From assembly GCA_013396915.1 (NCBI GenBank), contig VWZL01000324.1:421907-485906 (forward strand): a stretch of DNA of 64,000 nt. Reading direction: 5' to 3'. Source of the DNA: Stercorarius parasiticus (lineage: Eukaryota; Chordata; Aves; Charadriiformes; Stercorariidae). The notes beneath the pieces were generated by a model. That model saw nothing but the letters and a program-made list of their open reading frames with translations. It ran no database searches and was not told where the DNA came from. The position numbers and the translations under genes are program-made. The stretch's first letter is position 1; the number at the start of each line of letters is the position of its first letter. Below are positions 37,101 through 49,100 of this stretch, one piece after another.

Positions 37101-40100
37101 AGTATCAGGAAAAAGAAAACGACAGCAATCCGAATCAAAGTCCTCAAAATTTCCCAGAACATCACAACATAGATGCCATAGTTTTCAAATCTAGGCAATA
37201 AGTAAACAGAAAAGATATGCAAAATTAAATACTTGAGTTAAGAGTCCCTTACAGTTACTTATGTAAGGCAATAAGTGATCCTGATTTTCATGTGTGAAAA
37301 GAGATATTTTGCCTCTCTGAGACATTCTGAGATGGTACGAACATGTGGTACTTTCACATCCAACAGAATGCAAGTGGTCTTATTTACGGCAAGCCTAAAC
37401 TATATAATCTTCTATTTTAATGCACCAGAGCGGTACTTCTTCAAGATATTATCTTTCATGGACAACTTCTACTCTCTCCATAGCCACAGACAGTACAATA
37501 TTGTACAACTGTTGCACTCTGAATAATAACATTAGGAAATTATCTCATTTTTTGCTGCTTTTTGAACCAGAACAAGGGACAACTGGCACCATGATCCATC
37601 TAGCGGACACATGCCTGACTTAAACAGTTTTTGCTTTTTATGACACTACAAAGTATGTAAAACAAGCAAACAAAAAGAAATACATTGCACGGGAAGAGAA
37701 GGGGAGTAGTGCAATTTTAAGACACCTATGTTTCCAGCAACAGTATGTCATCTGGCAAGCCTCTCCCATTCCTGGCTTAAAAAAACCCTATATCTCAGAA
37801 CATGGGTTGCCATAAAACAGATTAAGCTACTTTTTACCCCAAATCTGAACTTGGGAATTTACGTCCTGCACCAGATTCAGGGACCAGATGACTGTTTTAT
37901 GTGACAACAGTAGCAACTGAGAAAATCCCACCGTAGGATTTTCCCCCTGAAATATTATGTGCAAGGCTGAAAAGATCAAGCTGAAAGCAAAGCAAACCTG
38001 ATCTTCTATTTATTTATTTATTTGGCAAAACTCCGTTGAAGTCAGTGGAGCTATAGGTTGCTTTGAGAAGAGATGACCTGAATGAGTTAGAAAAATGATG
38101 AGTTCTACTGCTATACAAATGAAAAATATTCAGGCCAGGGAAACAATTCATCTAGCAGAAGGAGGAAGGTTGGGCAATCATGAATTTACTTTTAACTGTT
38201 CAGGTTCAACCCCCATTTTGCTGCCCGCACACAGCAGAGAGGACACGCCCATTCATAAGTCACCTAAGGTCTGACACATGTAAGACAAGGTTTGCCAGCA
38301 GAGGCAGTACCATAAAGATAGTCTCTCTATGACATTGTCTGTTTACAAACCTTATACTTAAATATCCCAACTGCAGTAAAATGATCCTGAAATTAATCAG
38401 CAAATGCCATGTTTGTCTGTCTGCCAGACCTCCTGAGGGTGACTAGTGCATATATACAGTAAGAATCAGAAGAGCATATGTATAGTCTTATCATATACTA
38501 TCATCCTTATTTTCTGAACAGCTCCCAATCACCACTTTTTTTGCTGATCAGCCACACCTCCTCTTTGTGCAAGGCAGTCCTGCTTAGGCCCAAACATGTT
38601 TAATTTATTAGTCTTAAGCACTACACCCACACTGTTTTTCCCTCCACCCAGCCATCCTGCAGTCCATAACTCTTGGACGCTACTGTACCACTGCCAGCAT
38701 TAAAATAATTAATGATAATAAATAGACCTAATGTCAACTAAGGAAGTAATTTCATCCATTATAATTCTTTTACTGTGGTGTAGAAAACTGGGGTGTGCCA
38801 TTTAATCTGTAAAATGATAAAAGAATTTACCTTCTCCCAGGTATTACTTATAAAAACAGACTTCTTTTTGCCTCTTGTAATTCATATCCTTTTTTTTCTT
38901 TTTTAAGTGAAAGTCTATACAGTATAGTGAAACATGTTTTTAAAAAGGCATATGCAGTGGCTTTGCTTACTTAACGTTAAAATAAATTGTTATTCCTTTA
39001 GTTGCCATAACACATGCTGTGATTCTCTGCACGAAAAACACTGAAAACTACTTTACAGTTCATTAGGTTAAAAAGTTCCTATGGTCCTAATGCAGAAACT
39101 TGTGCAGCTTGAAAAAAATAAAAATAAAAAATAGGGCTATCACACTTGGTTAGTCACAGTTTAGGATATGTAAAATATTTGAAAATATTAAAAGGATTTT
39201 ATTGTAAAGCATTTAAATAACTTTTACCGTTGAAGGTAAAGCAAGAAGTTCATCCAAGACAAGTATACAGCAATTGCTCCACATTCCCACTGCAAATGAG
39301 CTGGTGTATTAATAAATAAAGAAGACACAAAAATTATGCTTGTAGTATAAATTGTCCAGTCCAGTAGATTGGAGTAATCCAACAAATATTTCAATTTCTA
39401 GGATTTAAGAGAGACAGATGCACATTTACAAGTCATGCATTATTAAAGGACTAAATTCAACACACTATTTAAATCCTCTTCTCGCTTTTAATCTTATATA
39501 AATTGGTATTTCCCTTTTAATTAGGGAAAAATCAGATTTATTTAATACCACACAAACTGCTATTCAAGCACACTGTCTGATTAATATTATTTCTCTATGT
39601 ATTTACCTGCTGAATGAGCTGAAATATTTCTTTGCAGATTCCCAGTAAACTCATAATTAAAACTAAACACATACACACCTTTGTGAAGTATGAGTTCTGA
39701 AACAAAAAATCAGAGCATAAAACAAATTAGAAATTATTAAATGAACATTTATTTCAGCCCTACCAACTATGTATACATTATATTGCTAAGTTAAGAAGCT
39801 CTGTTAGCTTGCTTCAAATACTTATCACTGTCTGTGATATTCTGTTTTACTAATATTTATTGTGTAATCCACGTCATGTATATTGTGCCTAAGTAATTCA
39901 AAACAAGTATGATAAATAGTTGCTATGCAGCTTCCTTATTACTGCTACTCGAGTTTGGGAACTGAAATTGCAGTATTTATGTCACATTTTCGGTATTTTT
40001 TGCCCCTGGATGAACATAAAGACAAATTCTGTTGTCCATAACTTCCTTATCATATTGCTGTATCTGGAACGGCAATAGAAGTCTTTGGAGAAATTGCAAG

Positions 40101-43100
40101 TCCCATATGTGGCTGCTCCCTTTGCTGCCTCCCTTTACAACCAGTGTAGACAAAGAGAACTTTGTTGTGAAAAGCCTTCTATTGACATAGACGACAATAG
40201 TGAATTTCCTCTTTCATAAATAACTTGTAGAGTTAATTCCCCATCTGGGGGTTCATTAACTCATAGGCAGACCACAAATTCACTTTTCAGTGGTGCTGCA
40301 ATATACATCAGCATCTGCCCCCTTGTCATGTCCCTCTCTAACCTGGGTTAAGAGTAGAACTGTCATGCTGCGCTACCTACAGAGCTGGCATTCCCCACTC
40401 CATTCCCATTACTGGGTCATTAGGACACTGTCTCCTCCAGTGCACGACATTCCATATACACTGGTGTTGCTCTAGTCTCTCAGGCAGCACCTTCACGGCT
40501 CCTGTTCAGTGCATTGCTTCTCCACCAGCTGGCATCATTCCTCATTGAAGGACAGGACTCAACTCCCTCTTCCAACTGTGCTTCTTCCAGCCAGTGTCTG
40601 GTGATTAAAGGACCTGTGTGACTCCGAGTCATTCCCGTCTGCTGTACGCAGCTCCTGTCATCCTTCTGTCTTCCACCAGGAAGATGAGTGAGTTAGCGGA
40701 GCATGAATTCTTTCAGTTCTGCTAGTTCTTCTGGCTTCTGAATCTTTGACAATCCTGCATGTACTGGGCTGGGTATGTGATTCTCCAGACTTTTTCATAT
40801 ATCAGGATATCCTCATGAACCTTTTATATCCCTTGAGTTTATTTTATTTCATATTTCTACTAGCATATCCTTTTTGAGTTCCTATTTCAGTTTTATGTCT
40901 TTTCTCTCAGAAAAAAAGTGTAAAATATTTTTTGCCTCTTTTTTTTTCTTGACAAATCCTTGGTTTTAGTGATAAAATCACTTATTTGAAATGGATCATT
41001 TGAAGAGTTTGCCACACAACAACTACTTGTCTCCATTAACACCAGTATGTTACCATTTCAGGGCTAATAACGCAGGTGTCTCTTCTCAGTATATATGACT
41101 CCATATTGTGGAGACAGAGCTTCTCCTGCCCTTCACATGGAGACAGGAGTGTAACACTATGTATTAGTTGTATTTACAGGTTCGATACAAAGCAGAACTT
41201 GCAGTTGCTTCTCTGGAAGTCTAGTACAGCTTAGGGACAACACAGCCTTCTTAAAAGACAGAATACTGCTTAGCTTTACTGAAAGAAGGGAACATTTACA
41301 AAAAGGACACCAACCAGTCACAGCAATGTCTTTCTTTTCTAAAGTCTCACTCTCCTGTAGTGGTGGACCTGGCAAGTCTAACTTCTTCGGTTGACTATGA
41401 TGTCCTAATTATTCCAGTTCCAGCTTCTGAACAAAAGTTTGAGCTTTGTCTCTTAACAACCCCAAGGTATCTATGGAGGACAGGCTTATCCTGAGACAGG
41501 GTTCATCGTTGCCTACTTTCCTTATGGCCCTAATTAAAGCATCATTTCCATCCAATGCATATCATAAACAAGATCAATATTCATAAATTACTATAGTCCC
41601 ACGCCTGTCACAGCTGTGACTAAGAGACAAATATTCAAAATTCACTATGATGCACATGTACTTTGCTGCCTAATCAAGTTTTTCATTTTGGGATATCATA
41701 ATCCCTAAATGGGGGTATATCATTCACATTTTAGCACAACACAATTTTTTCAATTTTTTTTTTTTTAACAGGGATTATAGGTAACATCCAATGCACTTAA
41801 AAACCTTTCACAGAGTCTTGCATCCATATAGGACTGAATTTTGCTGTTACATTGTATATAAAGACTGGCAAAAATTGTTCTGTCTTAGCCTTATAGTTTA
41901 TGAGCCTAATGAAGCAATACTGGGCCTGCAAGGGGAAGTAATACATAATATAGGTAATGAAAGATGTATTTGAATACCCAAAAGCACTTCATTATTGACT
42001 GGTCTTTCTGTGTCAATTTTTAAGTGTGCAACATCCCCTTATTTTGGTTGAAAATTAAAAGGACATAGAAAGCTAAAGAATTCACTGTTTTCTGTCTTTT
42101 CATAATTAAATACCCATTAATCTTTTTTCTTCAACAATAAAGAAATATTCACTTCAGGGAAGAAACCATGTACCAGATGTAAAATTTTCAGAAAAGATTA
42201 AAAATAAGACATGAGAACTGAAAATTACCTACAGAAGTCGTTGCTGAATATTTAAGAATATACACTTCAATTACATTCCTTTGAGTTGCTACATCATAAA
42301 TAATTCTAGAAATTATTTAAACAATCATACCTTTTACTATAAAAATCCTGAACATATTGTAACTAGTAAGAAAACTCAGTACCTCATATTCTAATGGTCT
42401 TGCTTCATAGATCTCTGTTCCATTCAAAGGTCTTCCTGGCTGTATGTGAGTGACCAGAAGAGTCAGCGGGATGAGACCGAGAGAATATATTCCTAAATTC
42501 ATCAGATGTGCTCGAAACCCATAAGCCATCCTTGAAAGTAAGAATGTTAAAGTTACAACACTTAACAAATTTAGAAGACATTTCTTAAAACATCCTTTTG
42601 TGATGAACCTGTTAATTGAGCTTTATGTGGACAAAAGTATATTGGTCATTCTGAAATACTGTTCTTTTTCTTTTCAACTCAGCAATCCTATTGTATATTT
42701 TTGCACTAAAGCAGAAACAAAGACAGTGGTTGTCTTTGCTGAAAATATCAAAGAATCATTACTAAATGCTAAGCTACATTTTATACGATAATCATCAGCA
42801 TATTCTAAATATGCTTATGAGAGGTTATATGGAAAAGTCATTCGCTTCAGTCAACACTATAAATATGTACATCTTAGTAAACAACTCTCAGTCACAATAG
42901 CCTTCATCCTGACATGCAATACTGTATTTTATGTACTTTAAAATATACCTACCATTTCATAAGCAAATATTCTTTACACACGGGATGACTGAGTAGCTCC
43001 ATGCGATTGTGGCGCACCATGGCCTACAAAATAAGAAAGCAGAAGGATCAAACTTATCTCATCTACCTAAGTAAAGTGCTTAAAAAACTGGCTATACCAC

Positions 43101-46100
43101 CTTCTTTACTTGAATATTAGCCTAATGAAAAGTAAAATGTCTGTAAGACATTGCAAAGGTCTTTTGTTCAAGCACTCTGGCCCAAAGCTATTACTGTCTT
43201 GCATTCTTTGCCTATTGAGGCATCCAGTTTCTCTCCTGCTGCTCTGCATTTCAAGCTTTAAAAAAATTGTACAGACTATGGCCAGCTACACCTGTGAGAT
43301 CACCAAGGTTTTCTAGTTACATTTAACAAGAAAATACGTATTTATTTATTATTAGACAGTATACCAAGTCTAACTGCCAACAAGAAGCCCAAAAAGTAAA
43401 CAAATTAAGCCAGCAAGCTTGTTCTGTAAACATTTTTCTGACAAAGAATGAGAGAACAGACTGGCAATATGAAAGAACAGCAAAATTTGTTTTAGGCTCA
43501 AAGTATTTTGCAATCAGCATATGAAAAAGTCAGTTTTGTCAGGTTTTTCAATGCCTTACATTCCGGTGCACGGTCACTACAATGACTAGAGTATGGTTTT
43601 CTTTGATGTATTACCTGCAGATACGGTATGTTCTCTTGAGACATTCATAGTTGTTTAAATAAACTAAGAATTTTTATGTAAAGCTAAAAGAAATGTTATT
43701 TATTACTTAGATTATAATAACTTTGGCCCATACTTCATTCTAATATACATTAAATACACAGAGTTACAGGCTTTGGAGAAGAAATACTATGATGAAAAAT
43801 TCAAACCTCTTGATTTTATCTAAAGCAAGACAGCATGGAATGATGTCGGAGTAAAATAAAGAACTTACATTTAAAGTGGTGAGTGGTTCATAGAAAATGT
43901 CTTCACCATCCTTTAATTTCCTGTTAAGTGTCAGGGGACACTGAAGATATCTGAAGTTATATTCAATCTGAATAATAAACATACACCAGCATTTAAACGT
44001 GATGAAACTCATCATCTAAGACTGTGATAATGTGCTTAACTTAAAAGAGGTTATCCTTCAGAGAAAAAAAAAAGGCATATTGTATCAAAGTAATTAGAAC
44101 ACTGATATATGTTGATTGTAAGTTACTCTGACAGTGAACACATGCCATCAAGATACACATCTGTGACCGTAAAATGATTAAACAAATGATCGTTTTGAAT
44201 TGTAAAATAAAAAGTCCACATTTCTTAAAATATTACAGTTTAAAAAGGTCATTCTCATAACTGTAATTTGTTTTAATGTTTACTTTGAAGAAAAGATTGT
44301 ATTTAAATGTTCTATGGCTTTGATAACACAATATAAAGAAAATGTACAGTAGCAGAAAATTTGCAGACACAATCGAATGTAATAATTGATAGGGTGGTTT
44401 TCAACAGGGTTTCAATAGTAATATAACTGTGGAACATTCATGCCTCCTTAGCATTGTGAAAGCAATCTACTGCAGAAGATTCTGGACAAGAATTTACAAA
44501 AAAGAAACATGTTACACTCTGAATTATTGATGACAATAGTACTACTTATGATAGGCATGCTTTTGATATGCATAAATAGGTATCATGTGTTCTATCAATC
44601 ACTGTTATTTTGAAATATCCATAACCTCTGATACCCAGCTTGACTGCAAGAATTAACACAGCAAAGATAAAGTCCATAGATGGCTCAAGTTTGATGTTAT
44701 ACTTGTTAAAAGGCATAAACACAAAGATTACAGAAACTGAACTTCAAAGCCATTTACAGCCCAAATGATAAAGTAAGATCAGTGACCTGTGTTTTCTCTT
44801 AAGATCTGATAATCATTTACAAGCGTATCTTATCCATATAAACTTGACATACACATTAAAGTATAAATATTATGTACTACCCAAACTTGCAAGTCCAAAA
44901 TGATTTCATTTCAGTGTCACAGAGGCAATAAAGAGAATTGAATCAGTGGCTTTGATGAGAAAAAAAAAGGAAACTAATAGTTGAAGATTTCTAGTATGTG
45001 ATGAAGGGATTTTTAAAAGTCATGGTAATACTGAGGAGTTTTTTTGCTAAATATATATTAAAAGCACAGACTCAAATACAGTTAACAATGAATAACTACT
45101 GAATTATTCATAAACCAAGATAAAATATTGGCTGATTTCAATTTACCAACTATAGAACTATAATTGCAACTATAGAAAATATTTAAGGGCCATTAGAATT
45201 TCTCCTGTATTAGCAACTAAAAGCCAAGCTGATGATTTTCTAACTTAATTATTATCCATATAATGTGCTGCTGCTAACATATAGCCAGGCACATCATTGT
45301 CACATATTCCATCCTAAGACCATAATATGTACTGTCTTCATAAAACTTTTCATCCACTTACATAGAAGTCCCGACTTGTCTTTTCCTCTGAAGATTCAAT
45401 TATGCAGTTGTCCAAAACCAGCTTTGCAGATGAACAGAAAAGTGAATTAAGGTGACGTAGATAACATTCATCAGAAAGCAAATGTTTGTACCTGAGGAAA
45501 ATTACTTTCATTTACAGCAGTCACCTAACAGAAGTGATGATTCACTCAATTTTATGGTGTATTGAATACATAAAACTCCAGAGTTTACATGTAGGAGTTA
45601 AATAACAAAAGTATGCAGTTTACAAGGCTACCTGTTAGTCAAGTCACTTGCTATTTTAATAAAAAACATTTCTGTAGCATCATATTACAGTTAGGTCAGA
45701 AGGTGAAAATATCTCAAATGGTTTTGAACCCAATTCTCTTCTGACTTTTCATCACTTCTATACTCCTTTTTATACTACTGTTATACTCTTATAACTCCAT
45801 TGACCTCAGAAAGCTAACAACTTTTTCTAAAACCAAAGAAGTTAAACTGGCCAAACTGAAGTCATCACTAAAATACAATTAAATCAGTTTGTGTGTAAAT
45901 ATTGTCTCTATTTTATAATAATATGTATTAGTGAGGACAGCATTAGAAAAACAATGGCAAACGATGCAACGTAACTAAGGTTATTTTGTCCAGTCATTTC
46001 TCTAATATGTGCAGAAAACTCACTTTAAATGAATCAGGAAGATACTCAACCATTTCCAGCAAAGGACACTTATTGGCACTAGAATAGTGAGAGAATGTCA

Positions 46101-49100
46101 CAACAGCTTCTTCCCATCTGCAAAAATTAGTAGATAATGGAAAATGAATTAGTTGCTTCTCTTTTAAATTAAGTACTTTTAGATTATTTAAGTTTTATTT
46201 AAGATATTATCTTGCAAATCACAATATGTAACAAGTGTACGTACCATCAATTGGAAAATCAGCTGTTTGGGGAGTAATTAACATTCTGGATGCTTCTCTA
46301 AGAATGATTCATGTTCAACTCTGTTATCAATTAAACCGAAATGCTTCCACTATGCTAAGACCTCCTAAAAAGTATGAAATCTGAACTAAAGCTGGAATCT
46401 TGGGTTACAAGATTAGGTGAGTAATAACACATACAGTAAAATACGGGCAGTGTTCCTGCAGCTCTTACCAAGAGATGCGATCATTAGGCAATGGTGCAAC
46501 ACTTTTATTCCTGAAGTAGGGCTATGAAGTAGGGCTTCTCTATATTGTAATATAAAATATTCTAAACTGCAGTTGAACTGCCACATTTTTAAATATTTGC
46601 AACAACATTTAAAACAACAATTTTAAATTAAATCTCTTGCATGGCTATCAGTTGTACTTATATTTTGATTAAAATTCTGTAGCTATTGAAGCATTATGCG
46701 AAAGGCTAAAATTATATATGTAAGAAGAGGGACGACATGGGAAGGACTACTTGTTTCTAATGGTTTCTACATGTGTTTTTTTAACAGAATCTGAATACTA
46801 ATCTAATATGGAAAACAACATGCCACATATCTGACGTCCATTACAACTATGCCATTTTTTATTTGCTCTCACTAGAACACAACATAATCTCTGGAATTTT
46901 AAAATACGTACTCCATCTTACTTGCTAAACTACAGGTTTTCAGAACTTAATCTCAGTTAAAAAACTAAACAAAACACAATGGAAAATAAATTCAAAAAGC
47001 ATTTTCAGTGTATCCTACCTTTTGTGCAAAATGACAGCAGACACTACATCTTTTCTCCTATTGTGTATTGCTTCATGGAAAAAAGAAGCTACTGCTTTGT
47101 TGAACAGAATTTTCGCACCATAGTCAAGAAGTAACCTTACTGCTTTTGCGTGCCCTTCTCTTGCAGCCAGGTGCAAAGCTGTGTTCTGTGCAGAAAAGTA
47201 GTACAGCAATGCATCCATGAGAATAATTTAAAAAAAAAAAAAAAAAGTAGTACACATTTCAGTCCTTTCCCACACTAAAAAGCTATTCTCAGTTGCAAGT
47301 ACTAGCAACATTAAAAAGCAGAGTATTGTCACAGAGATTCTGATGGAGATTATAGACAAGTTCTTTATTCTACACTAGTGCTAAATCTGAAGAGAAAACT
47401 CAGCTGCAGGTAAGAAAGGTCAATTCATTAGTATCTTTTAGTTTTGTAACTAACAAAATGCAAGTGACAAGTAGGTAAAATGATGGTATCTACAGATACA
47501 GAACACCTGCATTTAATAATCAGGAGGAGAAGCATCATACATACAAACAAACCTACAAGAAAATTTGCAGGCACAATTTTATAAAAGGAAATCTTTTTTG
47601 TTTGGTATTTTCATAAAAGTAAGCCAATGAGTGGCTTAGGAATCAAGTCACACTGAAACCAACTTTTGAAAGCCTTCTCAACTCACCCAGACTTTTCTGA
47701 GGGAAATTAAGAATTAAATATTGGCTTCTCATTAATCTATAGGGAAGATTTGTTCCTAATCTAATAATTGTAAAATTTTTCACCACCAGTTCTCAGAGAA
47801 ATTAGCAACACCTTCTGTGTTGGAAACTGAATAGTTCTTTAAAATGACCACCCTGTGTTTTCTGATGGGGAACTGTTAGGCAGGTTCGTACAAGAGGTCT
47901 TCAATCCAGAAATTGAATTCTGTCTTGACCTAACAGATACTGCATTTATCCAAACTTCAGAGCAAGATAGGAGCTGTATCTGTTGAACACGGCTGTGCAG
48001 AACAGATGGATTTCAAACTATATGTGAATGAGCTACAGTTGATACTGGATTTTTTTTAATCTGTGTAAGCTCTTTAAATTTAAATTACCAATGTTTGTAC
48101 TACATTGTTAATATACTCTTGCAATGTAAAGGAGGCAAGAGGGACATGTCTAACATACTCAGTATTTTATGTTTTCTATTAGGCTATTTGCATTTTTTTG
48201 TCTCACACTTACAAGAATTGGATAACAATTTCAGCAGTCATATATTAATCTAAGCAATAAACTTTAACAGTGGTGAAATATAAAGACTTTAAATCTGCCA
48301 CAGGAAATTAAATATTACACATGTAATGCACAGTGGAAAACTACTAATAGCATACTATTGACATTTGGTCGAGAAGTAATAGCAGACATAAAACAAACAA
48401 TGCTATGTGAAGACTTACCCCTTCTTCATCCACTCTGTCAGTACACTTCACATTGGTATCCAAAATGATCTGCATTGTGCGAGTGTATCCTCCGAAGGCA
48501 GCATGGTGCAGGGCTGTCCAGCCTTTATAATCACTTACATGTAAAATATATAAAATACATATAAAATTGGGAATTATAAATGGAAAACCTGTTATAAATT
48601 TAAAGTAAATGTAAATGCCTTCTCCTCTGACTCAAACATCTTTTCTTCGGCATAACTACTGCAGAGATGTCCATGCTTTCTGTCAAGTATTATGTGATTA
48701 TCGATGCATCATTTGGAAGTTAAAGGTTCAACTCAGTAATGGTATTTGTGTCTCCCTCTCTCTTTTCTTCTCTCTCTCTATTTCTGTATACATCTGGATT
48801 GCGCCCATTTTCTTATATGTCCCTTGAAAATGACACAAATGCTTGCAATACTCTGTTACTAATACTTGGCAACAGATGTGGCGTAGGTCATGGCCATGTT
48901 ACGGAATTTTGCGTTTAAAGATAGTAAATATATAAAACATTACAAGCACACAAACCTATACCTATTAATATTACTTCACCTTAGTATAATGAAACTCATT
49001 AAGCCTTTTATCACATAGAACCTACCAGGACATTTCTTTAAAAAATGCCAGATGTAAGTCTAAATTAAGCCTAAACACATACACACATTCATGTGTACAC

